Made by a program: the position numbers and the translations under genes
Shown: one piece after another, positions 1 through 7,881 of the stretch
How the letters are laid out: each line of letters begins with the position of its first letter
How positions within the stretch are numbered: position 1 is the stretch's first letter
From: Bacteriovorax sp037444575
GTDB taxonomy: Bacteria > Bdellovibrionota > Bacteriovoracia > Bacteriovoracales > Bacteriovoracaceae
Assembly (NCBI GenBank): GCA_037444575.1
Contig: JBBIME010000013.1
Location: 1 to 64,000 of the forward strand
Direction of reading: 5' to 3'
Length of the DNA: 64,000 bases
The notes under the pieces: model-generated
Seen by the model: the letters and a program-made list of their open reading frames with translations, nothing else
The model's database searches: none
What the model was told of the DNA's origin: nothing

Positions 1-71
1 CGGAAGTTAAGCTCTTCAGCGCCGAAGGTAGTGCCAGGGAAACTTGGTGTGAGAAAAGGTCAATGCACCCT
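1..71 (+). rRNA. rrf: 5S ribosomal RNA, 3' part (5' end outside window)
   Basis: The first 71 bases match the 3' two thirds of a bacterial 5S rRNA: the conserved CGGAAGTTAAGCTCTTCAGC helix/loop segment, then GCCGAAGGTAGTG, and a closing strand ending near position 70. It is followed at once by an intrinsic terminator, so this is the end of an rRNA operon on the plus strand. The exact 3' end is estimated by aligning to known 5S shapes from memory. Confidence 0.9.
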
Positions 72-80
72 CTTTATTTT

Positions 81-109
81 AAAAACCCCAGCTTTGTCTG
101 GGGTTTTTT
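81..109 (+). terminator. Intrinsic terminator of the rRNA operon
   Basis: CCCCAG (86-91) pairs with CTGGGG (98-103). A-T pairs extend the stem, and a T run follows (104-109). It lies just after the 5S rRNA and only 23 bases before the rimM start. Confidence 0.9.
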
Positions 110-132
110 ATTTTGGGCATCTTAAAATCATC

Positions 133-663
133 ATGAAAAAATCAGAAAATATTCACATCGGACACTGTACAACTCCTCATGGAATTCGAGGGGAGTTTTC
201 ATTTGTTCTCTATAATCCAGAAGATTCTGTATTACATGATGGGGCAATAGTCTCACTAATGCCTCGATCTGAAAGCAGTTCAATTCCTCAAGATGGTAAA
301 GAGTTTAAAATCAAAAAAATCAGCTTTGGAAATAAGACGATTGTTACACTTGAGGGTGTTAATGATCGAAATATAGTTGAAGCAATGGTTCCATTTGATA
401 TCTATTTTGCCAGAAAAGATTTTCCTGAAACTGATCCTGATGAGTATTACCTTAACGATCTTCTTGGACTTGAAGTCTTTGACTACTTCACCAAGTTGCC
501 CGTAGGTAGAGTTGTGGATTTTTATGAAAATGGTGTCCAAGTTATTTTAAAAATTAAAACAGACAAAGATTTTATCGATCTTCTTTTTATTGAACAATAT
601 GTTCATGAAGTTGATCTAGAGAATGGACGCATGGAAATCATAGTTCCGGTGATGATTGAATGA
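133..663 (+). CDS. rimM: Ribosome maturation factor RimM
   Basis: RimM binds the 30S subunit (S19 and the 16S head) and helps late assembly. The 176-residue protein begins MKKSENIHIGHCTTPHGIRG, the usual RimM N-terminal barrel with G-x-H-G-[IL]-[RK]-G, and has a C-terminal PRC-barrel-like half from about residue 105 (YYLNDLLGLEVF). The ATG at 133 was chosen because upstream in-frame codons lie inside the rRNA terminator. Its stop overlaps the trmD start (ATGA), as in the common rimM-trmD pair. The usual first gene of this operon, rpsP, is absent; rimM sits directly behind the rRNA operon. Confidence 0.92.
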   Translation: MKKSENIHIGHCTTPHGIRGEFSFVLYNPEDSVLHDGAIVSLMPRSESSSIPQDGKEFKIKKISFGNKTIVTLEGVNDRNIVEAMVPFDIYFARKDFPETDPDEYYLNDLLGLEVFDYFTKLPVGRVVDFYENGVQVILKIKTDKDFIDLLFIEQYVHEVDLENGRMEIIVPVMIE

Positions 664-1403
664 AAAAAATTTGGATTATTACATTGTTCCCAAATTATTT
701 TGATTCTCTGATCAATTTTGGAATCACTGGTTCTGCTCTTCGTGGAGAGAGAGGATCTGGAATTGAAATTAAAGCAGTTCAACTTCGAAATTATACTCCC
801 AAAGATTACAAAGGTGTCGATGATTCTCCCTATGGTGGAGGAGCGGGCATGGTTATGCGCGCGGATGTCTTGAAAGAGGCACTAATGAAAGGTGTAGTGG
901 AAGATGGAAACTATGGTGAGGATTGGAGATCAAAACTTCATATTGTTTTTCCAGGACCTAGAGGGAAAACTTGGAATAATTCGTACTGTAAAGATTTTGC
1001 AAAACGTTTTAGTGATCCGGCTTCTAAAGATTTGGTTTTCATTTGTGGTCGATACGAAGGAATTGATGAGCGATTTTTAAACCTTTACGTTGATGAACAA
1101 ATTAGCGTTGGTGATTATATTCTTACAGGGGGAGAAATCCCTACGATGGCCATAATTGATTCTAGCTTGCGTTTTTTTAGTGGTGTTCTTGGGAACAAGG
1201 AAAGTTCATCTCAGGAATCGTTTCAAACAAACCTATTAGAACACCCACAGTATACAAGACCTAAAGTTTTTGATGGTGTTGAAGTTCCAGAAATACTGAT
1301 GTCTGGTCATCACCAAAAGATAGGAAAATATCAAAAAGAAGAAAGTTTGCGGATTACTAAGCTGTGTAGGCCTGATCTGCTTTTGAAAAAGGAGAATGAA
1401 TGA
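660..1403 (+). CDS. trmD: tRNA (guanine-37-N1)-methyltransferase TrmD
   Basis: TrmD uses SAM to methylate G37 of tRNAs reading CNN codons, which prevents +1 frameshifting. The 247-residue length is typical. Knot and active-site motifs are visible: PYGGGAGMVM (residues 57-66), FICGRYEGIDERF (about 127-139) and SVGDYILTGGE (149-159), followed by IID (Asp167), the expected catalytic aspartate region. The gene is translationally coupled to rimM (4-base overlap) and to the next methyltransferase gene (4-base overlap). Confidence 0.97.
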   Translation: MKKIWIITLFPNYFDSLINFGITGSALRGERGSGIEIKAVQLRNYTPKDYKGVDDSPYGGGAGMVMRADVLKEALMKGVVEDGNYGEDWRSKLHIVFPGPRGKTWNNSYCKDFAKRFSDPASKDLVFICGRYEGIDERFLNLYVDEQISVGDYILTGGEIPTMAIIDSSLRFFSGVLGNKESSSQESFQTNLLEHPQYTRPKVFDGVEVPEILMSGHHQKIGKYQKEESLRITKLCRPDLLLKKENE

Positions 1404-1960
1404 GACTTTATTTGGGACTGGTTCATCATCCAATAAAAAATAAATTAGGGGAGTTGGTAACAACTTCAGTTACTAATCTTGATATCCATGACATCTCGAG
1501 ATCCTGTCGAACATTTGGTGTAAAAAATTATTTTATCATCACCCCTTTTGTTGCCCAAAAGGAGCTAGTTGATTCTATCCTGGGTCACTGGGAGCAAGAT
1601 AAGGCCAATGCTTTCAATCCCGATAGACAGAATGCTTTAAGTATTGCCAGATGCGTCGATTCCATCGAAACGGCAATTGACAAGATCACAGAAATCGAAG
1701 GACAGAAACCGCTTATTGCTGTGACTGGAGCAAACTTTGAAAGTTATGATGGAGATGTTTCGCAATTGACAAAAAAGCTAGAAAGCGGCAATATGCCTTG
1801 TTTTCTATTATTCGGAACTGGTTGGGGATTGCACCCTATAGCGCTTGAAAAAGCGGACTTTAAATTGTCGCCGATTAATTCGAAAAATTCTGATGGGTAT
1901 AATCACCTCTCAGTAAGATCAGCGGTTGCCATTTATTTGGATCGCTTATTTGGAAGATAG
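1400..1960 (+). CDS. TrmD-linked SPOUT-type RNA methyltransferase (PF09936-like)
   Basis: A 186-residue protein starting MRLYLGLVHHPIKNKLGELV. It resembles the small SAM-dependent RNA methyltransferase family often found beside trmD in deltaproteobacteria-type genomes (Methyltrn_RNA_4). The C-terminal part has FLLFGTGWGLH followed by HLSVRSAVAIYLDRL, a glycine loop plus helix typical of SPOUT trefoil knots. It overlaps trmD by 4 bases and precedes rplS. The RNA target is not known from sequence. The family call comes from recognition of the N-terminus and the context. Confidence 0.8.
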   Translation: MRLYLGLVHHPIKNKLGELVTTSVTNLDIHDISRSCRTFGVKNYFIITPFVAQKELVDSILGHWEQDKANAFNPDRQNALSIARCVDSIETAIDKITEIEGQKPLIAVTGANFESYDGDVSQLTKKLESGNMPCFLLFGTGWGLHPIALEKADFKLSPINSKNSDGYNHLSVRSAVAIYLDRLFGR

Positions 1961-2030
1961 TTTTAAACCTACTCGGTAAGAACAACACAACGTTGGTCCT
2001 CTGGGAGTAGCGAAGATTAAAGGAGTTCAT

Positions 2031-2396
2031 ATGAACTTGATCGACGTAGTTAACAAGGATCACTTAAATCCTAAAGTTAAAGACCTTCCTGATTTTAAAT
2101 CAGGAGACACTGTAGCTGTTCACACTAAAATCACTGAAGGATCTAAATCGAGAATTCAGATTTTTGAAGGTGTTTGTATCGGCTTCAAGCAAAAAGGTGA
2201 CATCAATGGTCACTTCAGAGTTAGAAAAGTATCAAACGGTATTGGAGTAGAAAGAGTTTTCCCTTTCCACTCACCAAACGTTGATAAAGTTGAAATCATC
2301 CAAAAAGGTAAAGCTCGTAAAGCGAAACTTTACTACTTACGCGAAAGATCTGGTAAATCAGCTCGTATCGCGATCGATTACGACAGAAAAGAATAA
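2031..2396 (+). CDS. rplS: 50S ribosomal protein L19
   Basis: L19 sits at the 30S-50S interface. The 121-residue protein has the L19 core: FKSGDTVAVHTKI, IQIFEGVCIGFK, GVERVFPFHSP and KAKLYYLRERSGKSARI. A strong ribosome binding site (AAAGGAG, about 2018-2024) precedes the ATG. A roughly 70-base leader separates it from the methyltransferase gene, and a textbook terminator follows, so it closes the rimM-trmD-rplS unit. Confidence 0.97.
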   Translation: MNLIDVVNKDHLNPKVKDLPDFKSGDTVAVHTKITEGSKSRIQIFEGVCIGFKQKGDINGHFRVRKVSNGIGVERVFPFHSPNVDKVEIIQKGKARKAKLYYLRERSGKSARIAIDYDRKE

Positions 2397-2426
2397 TCAA
2401 TTACATTTGAATATTTGTAAGAAAAG

Positions 2427-2452
2427 ACCCCTCGAAAGAGGGGTTTTTTTTT
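2427..2452 (+). terminator. Intrinsic terminator after rplS
   Basis: Perfect 7-bp stem ACCCCTC/GAGGGGT with a GAAA tetraloop (2427-2444), followed by nine T residues. Confidence 0.95.
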
Positions 2453-2468
2453 GTTAAATTCTAACACC

Positions 2469-3191
2469 ATGTTTGATTTATCATTGTTCCGAAAAAATTT
2501 TAAAACCAAGTCCCAATTTTTTATTGCTGGTTGTGATGAAGTTGGAAGAGGACCTCTTGCTGGACCTGTCGTGGCAGCTTGTGTGAGTCTTCATTTTGAA
2601 GAATATCAGGAAAAAGAGATCAAGCTACTTTTAAAAGAGTGGAACATTTTTGGAGTCAATGATTCCAAGAAACTTACAAGTGAAAAACGCCGGCAAATCA
2701 TTTCTGATTTACCATTCAGTGGACCTTTAACGGTCAATCAAATTTATACTCATCATTATTCAAAAAATGTGAGTCTCAAAGTCTCAATCAAAGAAATTCA
2801 AGCCCAAACAATCGATGAAATTAATATTCTCAATGCATCTCTTTTGGCAATGAAAGAAGCCGTGACTTTAAGCTGCGATTTTAATAAATCGGGCCTGGTT
2901 CTTGTTGATGGCAATAGAACCTTTAAAAGTGATGGAGATAAAGTTGAACTTCTTCCTGTCGTGCAGGGGGATGCGAAATCGCTATTAATAGGACTTTCTT
3001 CAATTATTGCTAAAGAGTATCGCGATGACCTTATGAAGAAATACTGTGCTCAATATCCGGGATATGACTGGAGCGCTAATGCTGGCTATGGAACTAAGAA
3101 ACATCGCGAGGCAATTGCTACTTTAGGTGTAACAGAACTTCATCGCAAAACGTTTGGCGGGGTAAAAGAATATTATGAGGAAGGGAGATAA
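2469..3191 (+). CDS. rnhB: Ribonuclease HII
   Basis: RNase HII cuts RNA in RNA/DNA hybrids, including single ribonucleotides in DNA. The 240-residue protein carries the signature CDEVGRGPLAGPVVAA with acidic residues Asp23 and Glu24, then NDSKKLTSEKR, and a later LVDGNR segment carrying a further catalytic Asp. The ATG at 2469 is preferred over a TTG at 2451 because the TTG lies in the rplS terminator T run. Its end overlaps the next small gene by 17 bases, mirroring the frequent rnhB-yraN arrangement. Confidence 0.96.
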   Translation: MFDLSLFRKNFKTKSQFFIAGCDEVGRGPLAGPVVAACVSLHFEEYQEKEIKLLLKEWNIFGVNDSKKLTSEKRRQIISDLPFSGPLTVNQIYTHHYSKNVSLKVSIKEIQAQTIDEINILNASLLAMKEAVTLSCDFNKSGLVLVDGNRTFKSDGDKVELLPVVQGDAKSLLIGLSSIIAKEYRDDLMKKYCAQYPGYDWSANAGYGTKKHREAIATLGVTELHRKTFGGVKEYYEEGR

Positions 3192-3468
3192 ATTTGAAAA
3201 AGATTTTTCTAAGCTCCTTCATCAAAAACACCATCCAGTTCTAATATCCTCACTGCTGCTTAGATCTCATAATGCCGGCCAGATCGATGCTGCAATTCTT
3301 ATAAAAAGAAACAATGAATGGATCCTTTCCCTATATGAGTTGAAGTCATCACGAGCTCCCTCATGGTCACAGAGAAGTCGACTTTTGAGAGCACAAGACT
3401 ATTTAAGTAAGGTTTTGGAGATGGGCGTAAAACTTGAAGTAAAGTTTTGCCAAAAAGATGAACCTTAA
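3175..3468 (+). CDS. Small PD-(D/E)XK nuclease-fold protein, YraN-like
   Basis: A 97-residue protein overlapping the end of rnhB. It contains GQIDAAILIKRNNEWILSL followed by YELKSS: Asp38 and the E55-x-K57 pair form the D...ExK core of PD-(D/E)XK nucleases. YraN/UPF0102 proteins have a comparable GEIDL...VFVEVK pattern and commonly sit next to rnhB. A C-terminal SRLLRAQDYLSKVL helix fits the YraN layout. The sequence is divergent, so YraN identity is an inference from motif and position. Confidence 0.6.
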   Translation: MRKGDKFEKDFSKLLHQKHHPVLISSLLLRSHNAGQIDAAILIKRNNEWILSLYELKSSRAPSWSQRSRLLRAQDYLSKVLEMGVKLEVKFCQKDEP

Positions 3469-3482
3469 TTATCCTTTTAATT

Positions 3483-3917
3483 ATGAAAAAACTCATCATT
3501 TCGATTGGACTATGTTTCACACTTCTTTTTTCAAGTTCTGCCTTTGCAGTTGATCCAAAAGTTAAGATCTTAGGAACGATGGCCGGATATGGAGTTGTAG
3601 GTGGAGCACTTCTAGGAACCGCTTCAATGGCGTTTGATGCTGGACCAAGAGCAATTGCAAAGGGTGCTTCATTGGGACTTTACGCTGGATTATTATTCGG
3701 TGGATATGTCATTTTAAGTTATGAGATGAAAAAGCGTGGGTACAATACTGATCAACAACCACAAGATTATTATCCAGACAGCAGAAGTCAGTATGAAGAT
3801 CAATCATCTTATAAACTTCAAGATTTAAACGACTATGCTCTGGCCGGAGTTGAAAATAAAAAGGATCCTCGAAAGGATCCTTTGCTTGCATTTAATTTTG
3901 TAAGTCTAGAATTCTAG
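3483..3917 (+). CDS. Exported/membrane protein of unknown function
   Basis: A 144-residue protein with an N-terminal signal peptide ending near SSSAFA (about residue 22), then a Gly/Ala-rich stretch with two hydrophobic helices (about residues 30-50 and 60-80) and a polar Gln/Tyr/Asp-rich tail. I do not recognise a family. The tail-coding region contains a perfect 9-bp inverted repeat that acts as a terminator for the convergent STAS gene, and the two genes overlap by 4 bases at their stops. Confidence 0.65.
   Translation: MKKLIISIGLCFTLLFSSSAFAVDPKVKILGTMAGYGVVGGALLGTASMAFDAGPRAIAKGASLGLYAGLLFGGYVILSYEMKKRGYNTDQQPQDYYPDSRSQYEDQSSYKLQDLNDYALAGVENKKDPRKDPLLAFNFVSLEF
3854..3883 (-). terminator. 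Terminator of the STAS gene, lying inside the convergent coding region
   Basis: Read on the minus strand, AAAGGATCC (3883-3875) and GGATCCTTT (3868-3860) form a 9-bp stem, and the T-rich run TTTTTATTT follows. On the plus strand no T run follows the hairpin, so it serves the minus-strand gene. Confidence 0.75.
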
Positions 3918-4300
3918 TTTTGGTAAGTATTTTTTCTGTTACCAAATTTCTGATTTAAGTTTTCAGTTTCATCGCTGTCGAATTCAGCTTCAATAAGTTT
4001 GAAAGCATCAAAGTTATAAAGTTTAAAAACTTTAATGAATTCAGTTTTTACATTAGATAGTTTTATTTGCGATTTGTTTTTATTGAGAATTTGAAGTGTC
4101 TCTACGAAAATTCCAATCCCAGAAGATCCGACAAAATCAAGGGAGTGCATATCAAGAGTAATCGTTGATGCCGGATTTTTTGTCGAGAGTTCTTGAAGCT
4201 CCTGACGAAGAGGGAGAGAATTTTCGAAATCAAGGCCCCCATTCATGTGAACCGTAATGTTGCCTTGAGAATCTGTTCTAATTTGCGCTTTCATCGCCAT
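3914..4300 (-). CDS. STAS-domain protein (anti-sigma factor antagonist-like)
   Basis: STAS proteins of the SpoIIAA/RsbV type are switched by serine phosphorylation and bind anti-sigma kinases. This 128-residue protein has the hallmark LDFVGSSGIGIFVE, where Ser59 or Ser60 matches the phosphorylatable serine. It also has the expected beta-strand start (GNITVHMNGGLDF). The ATG at 4300 has AAGGA nine bases upstream; an earlier ATG at 4309 is too close to it. No anti-sigma kinase is adjacent, so its partner must be encoded elsewhere. An acidic, Asn-rich tail follows the domain. Confidence 0.85.
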   Translation of the reverse strand: MAMKAQIRTDSQGNITVHMNGGLDFENSLPLRQELQELSTKNPASTITLDMHSLDFVGSSGIGIFVETLQILNKNKSQIKLSNVKTEFIKVFKLYNFDAFKLIEAEFDSDETENLNQKFGNRKNTYQN

Positions 4301-4339
4301 TTTGATCATTCCTTTTTAAAGGTTAGATGTGCTAGAGTG

Positions 4340-4348
4340 ATTGTAGCA
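4340..4348 (-). promoter_or_regulatory. Extended -10 promoter for the STAS gene
   Basis: On the minus strand the sequence reads TGCTACAAT, a TG-n-TACAAT extended -10 box. It lies about 40 bases upstream of the ATG at 4300. The -35 region is weak, as is common for extended -10 promoters. Confidence 0.45.
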
Positions 4349-4405
4349 CCGAATTAAGTTTTTCGAATCTGATACGCTTTTTGCCTATGACATAGGAGAG
4401 TGATT

Positions 4406-5239
4406 TTGTCGGCATTAACATTAGTAACCCTTCCTATTGGAAATTTAAAAGATATAACATTAAGAGCACTTGAGTCCCTAAAAAAAGGCGAGCACTTTTA
4501 TGCTGAAGACACGAGAGTTTTTAAAAAACTTCTAGAGTCTTTAGAGATCGATTATTCGGGAAAATTCATTGATTCATTTCACGATCACAGCGAAGGAAAA
4601 ATTAAATTCATCATTGAGAAACTTCACTCTGGAGTAGATATTTATTTAGTCTCAGATGCTGGAAGTCCGATGATTTCTGATCCGGCCTATCCTCTTCTAA
4701 AAAAAGTTAAGGAAGAGGGAATAGAGATAAAGACGGTGCCAGGTGTAACATCAGTTGTAACAGCACTTGAATTGAGTGGGCTTCCACCTCATCCATTTCA
4801 TTTTTGGGGATTTATCAGTCGATCTAAAAATGAAAGAAAAGATTTTTTTATTGAACTGAGTGGAATTTCTGGAACGCATATCTTTTTTGAATCACCCCAT
4901 CGCATATTTGAAACAATCGATTCTTTTTTCAATGCTCTTCCGGAAGGAGAGTTAATTATTACAAGAGAATTAACTAAAGCGTTTGAGTCAGTTTATCGAA
5001 TTACTAAAAAAGATTTACCTGAAATAGAAAAGATCATCATGGGTAAAGGTGAATTCGTCGTATTATTTCACATTGAAAATCAGAAGAATTCTCCTATGAA
5101 TAATGCTGAGGTTGTGGAGCTCGTAAGAGACTATTTAGAAGGGAAGCCAGGAACTAAAAAGTTGGCAAAAATCTTTTCAAAAATACTGAATGTAGATACT
5201 AAAACAATCTATGACCAACTATCGCGCTCGGATAAGTAA
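4406..5239 (+). CDS. rsmI: 16S rRNA (cytidine-1402-2'-O)-methyltransferase RsmI
   Basis: RsmI methylates the ribose of C1402 in the decoding centre. The 277-residue protein has TLVTLPIGNLKDITLRALE, then ALKx-type AEDTR (residues 34-38), a VSDAGSPMISDPAYPL loop, VPGVTSVVTALELSGLP, and ESPHRI: the full set of tetrapyrrole-methylase-fold motifs of RsmI. TTG at 4406 is chosen as start because AGGAG (4394-4398) lies seven bases upstream; a GTG at 4400 would be too close to it. Confidence 0.95.
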   Translation: MSALTLVTLPIGNLKDITLRALESLKKGEHFYAEDTRVFKKLLESLEIDYSGKFIDSFHDHSEGKIKFIIEKLHSGVDIYLVSDAGSPMISDPAYPLLKKVKEEGIEIKTVPGVTSVVTALELSGLPPHPFHFWGFISRSKNERKDFFIELSGISGTHIFFESPHRIFETIDSFFNALPEGELIITRELTKAFESVYRITKKDLPEIEKIIMGKGEFVVLFHIENQKNSPMNNAEVVELVRDYLEGKPGTKKLAKIFSKILNVDTKTIYDQLSRSDK

Positions 5240-5326
5240 TTGCCATATCTGAAATTATTTTAATGTTCGAACGAAAACTCCCCGAAACTGTTTTAAGTAA
5301 AAAATTATTCTTACTAGGATAGAGTT

Positions 5327-6091
5327 ATGCTCGTTCGTATTATTGGTGGACACGGCGGAGTTTCTCCTGGCTTTAAGGCCACATCTTATTTGATTGATGG
5401 AAAACTTTTAATAGACGCTGGATCTGTTGCTTCTGGTATCCAGATTGAAGAGCAATCTCATATCGATAATATTCTCATTTCTCACGCTCATCTTGATCAT
5501 ATTTCTGATTTAGCTTTCATGGCCGATAATTGTTTTGGTATGAAGGGGAAACCTTTTGAAGTTTATGCAAATTCTCCAATTAAAGCGGCGATAAAAAAAC
5601 ATTTGCTAAACGACATTATCTGGCCTGATTTTACGCTGCTTCCAACAAAAGAGAATCCGACTTTGCGCTTTCATGATGTGACACCTCTTCAGTGGCTTAC
5701 ATTGGGTGAATACCGCATTTTACCTGTGCCTGTTAATCATCAAGAAGGATCATTGGGTTTTATTATTGAAAGAAAAAATACTGCGGTAGTTTTCACTCAG
5801 GATACAGGGCCCACTGATAAAATTTGGGAATACGCAAGGGATTTGAAAAATTTGAAAGCGATTTTTACAGAAGTGAGTTTTCCAAATTCTCTTTCAAAGG
5901 TGGCCACAGACAGTCAACATCACACTCCAGCGACAATGAAAGAAGAAATCAAAAAGATGCCTAAGAATGTTCCAATTTTTTTAGGTCATTTAAAACCGAA
6001 CTTTCAACACCAGCTCTTCTTAGAAATTGAAGAGCTGAATGATGAAAGGATTACGATTTTAGGTTCAAGCGATACTAGTTACGTTTTCTAA
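5327..6091 (+). CDS. Metallo-beta-lactamase-fold hydrolase, class II cyclic nucleotide phosphodiesterase-like
   Basis: A 254-residue protein with the zinc motif SHAHLDHISDL (His53, His55, Asp57, His58), an upstream LLIDAG strand, downstream PVNHQEGSLGF, and QDTGPT plus GHLKP segments. The pattern resembles the yeast PDE1-type class II cAMP phosphodiesterase family rather than glyoxalase II or RNase Z. There is no signal peptide, so it should be cytoplasmic. Substrate is inferred only; a general phosphodiesterase is also possible. It ends exactly where the convergent minus-strand gene ends. Confidence 0.75.
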   Translation: MLVRIIGGHGGVSPGFKATSYLIDGKLLIDAGSVASGIQIEEQSHIDNILISHAHLDHISDLAFMADNCFGMKGKPFEVYANSPIKAAIKKHLLNDIIWPDFTLLPTKENPTLRFHDVTPLQWLTLGEYRILPVPVNHQEGSLGFIIERKNTAVVFTQDTGPTDKIWEYARDLKNLKAIFTEVSFPNSLSKVATDSQHHTPATMKEEIKKMPKNVPIFLGHLKPNFQHQLFLEIEELNDERITILGSSDTSYVF

Positions 6092-7726
6092 TTACGGCAT
6101 TCCCGGCAAGATAAAAGGTTGTCGACCTGGAATGTTTATCGGTTGAAAACGTCCAGGGGGCTGAGTTGGCGGGTACGTTGGAGTTGCTTTCTCATCGGCA
6201 GGAGCAGCTGCTTGTGTTTCGTCTGCTTTTTTGGATTCTTTTTGTTTGCATTCTTTTCCATTCCAAGACCAGGTATTTAATTGTCTACCGGTATCAGGGT
6301 CTTTATCCTCAGCTATTTTCTTATTACACTTATCTTCTTCACTCTCAGGTGTAGGAGGTGCTTGTTTATCTACACATTGACCATCTTTCCAATCTTTCTT
6401 GTCATCTTTTTTACACTTAGCTTCTTCACTCTCAGATGCAGGTTCTTGTCTATCAGTACAAGTTCCTTTGCCATCCACAACTTTCCATTCTTTCTTTGTA
6501 TCTTTTGTACATTTCTGTTCCTCTGTTTCTGCAGGGGCTTCCGGAAGTTTTACGATGCTTTTGAATTGAGAATTTAACCAATCTAAATCAGTCCGTGCAT
6601 TTTTTGAGTGTTGATTAGCATTAATAAAATGAAGGATAGCTTCTATTTGATCAAAGTTTTCACCTGAAGAAATAGCTTTCATAAATTTGCTGTAATTACA
6701 GCTTTGAACTCTGTCACCTAAATCAGGGGATTTTGAAAATTTCTTCAAGCAGTATTTATTATTTGCGATAATATCATGCATTTGTTTAAGAGAATCTTTA
6801 ACAGCTTCTGAAATAGTTTTGTCTTCATCTGCTAATTGTAGGTCCTGATCTTTAGAAAGACCTTTAAGGGATTCGATCATTTTATTGAGTGGAGACCTTG
6901 CTATGTTTTCAAGATACTTTGTTTTAAAAGATTTTTTGTTTCCTTTGTACTTATCCAAGGTGCAGATTCGATCTTGGGAATGAATAATAAGATTTTTTAA
7001 CAAGTAAATATCTTCTGGACTTAATTCAAATCCTTTAACTTCATTTTTCTTAAGTTCAGTAATAAGAGTGTCGAAGTTAATGCGATTTCTTTCTTTGTCG
7101 TTAGTATCTTTTGAATCAATTGCTTTAAAAAATTTTGAAATATCTGGATTATCCTTAAGGATTATTTTGTTATCTTCACTTGAAGGATCATGATTAATTT
7201 TTTGATATACTTTTCCAACTTTAACAAGTGCATTTTGATATTGCCGATAAAGAGCCTTTTCAATTTTTTCTCCAGGAGAGTTATCAGCATCAGCTTCATT
7301 TCCTATTGCTTTTGACTTACCTTTTATTAATTCAACATTTTTTCCTTCATATTTTAAGGCGTTTTGAAGTTCAATATAAGCTTTTTTAAATTTTGTTACA
7401 TCGTCTACAGTGCAAGATTTAGGTTTTGCTGGAGCTTTTTTTTCTGGAATTTCTTGTTGAGTAGCTGGAGCGGACTGAGTAACTGGGCCTGTCTCAGCAA
7501 CAGGATTGGCCTGAACAGCTGAAGCTGAAGTTGGATCTTGAGCTGTAGTCGGTGAAGAATTTTCGCACGAGCGAACAGTCGTGATAGCGCCATCTTTGCT
7601 TGTTGTTTGAGTTGTGACTATTTTTCTACCTGAGGCTTCACATTGCTTTCTTATAATATCTTCAGCAGAATTAGCATAAGCAAACTCTGCATAAGCTAAA
7701 GTCAGTGCTAGAATTAGTGTTTTCAT
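6092..7726 (-). CDS. Exported protein with Cys-containing repeats and Pro-rich tail
   Basis: A 544-residue protein of unknown function. The ATG at 7726 gives MKTLILALTLAYAEFAYA, a clear signal peptide. A Pro/Ala/Gln-rich linker (about residues 50-105) precedes a mainly helical, Lys-rich middle. Near residues 410-520 three related units each carry E-x-x-K-C-x-K and a later C (EEQKCTKD, EEAKCKKDDKKDWKDGQC, EEDKCNKK...GKEC), each with a Trp and each suited to one disulfide. The C-terminus is Pro/Gly-rich. It is convergent with the upstream hydrolase gene, with no spacer. Confidence 0.7.
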   Translation of the reverse strand: MKTLILALTLAYAEFAYANSAEDIIRKQCEASGRKIVTTQTTSKDGAITTVRSCENSSPTTAQDPTSASAVQANPVAETGPVTQSAPATQQEIPEKKAPAKPKSCTVDDVTKFKKAYIELQNALKYEGKNVELIKGKSKAIGNEADADNSPGEKIEKALYRQYQNALVKVGKVYQKINHDPSSEDNKIILKDNPDISKFFKAIDSKDTNDKERNRINFDTLITELKKNEVKGFELSPEDIYLLKNLIIHSQDRICTLDKYKGNKKSFKTKYLENIARSPLNKMIESLKGLSKDQDLQLADEDKTISEAVKDSLKQMHDIIANNKYCLKKFSKSPDLGDRVQSCNYSKFMKAISSGENFDQIEAILHFINANQHSKNARTDLDWLNSQFKSIVKLPEAPAETEEQKCTKDTKKEWKVVDGKGTCTDRQEPASESEEAKCKKDDKKDWKDGQCVDKQAPPTPESEEDKCNKKIAEDKDPDTGRQLNTWSWNGKECKQKESKKADETQAAAPADEKATPTYPPTQPPGRFQPINIPGRQPFILPGMP

Positions 7727-7881
7727 AGTTTCACCATAAGGTCTCATTCTACTATTATTCGCCAAAAACATAGTCTTTCAGTCTATTAATCGGCATTTTC
7801 TAAACAAAGCTTGAGAAATACGATATGGTATCGAGAGAGCATTACTTTTAAAGTGCCAACAAAAGTGGCCAAATAGAATTT

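Noticed and set aside
31..132. Upstream in-frame extension of rimM
   Set aside because: It runs through the 5S rRNA end and its terminator; the RimM family starts at the ATG at 133.
4329..4349. Interrupted palindrome GTGCTA-N9-TAGCAC as an operator
   Set aside because: One arm forms the extended -10 box of the STAS gene; a similar TGCTA/TAGCA at thrS is also explained by an extended -10, so no separate operator is claimed.
6281..6577. Plus-strand frame of 98 codons rich in Phe/Thr/Leu
   Set aside because: It lies opposite the repeat region of the exported Cys-repeat protein; the low-complexity translation is a shadow of that gene.
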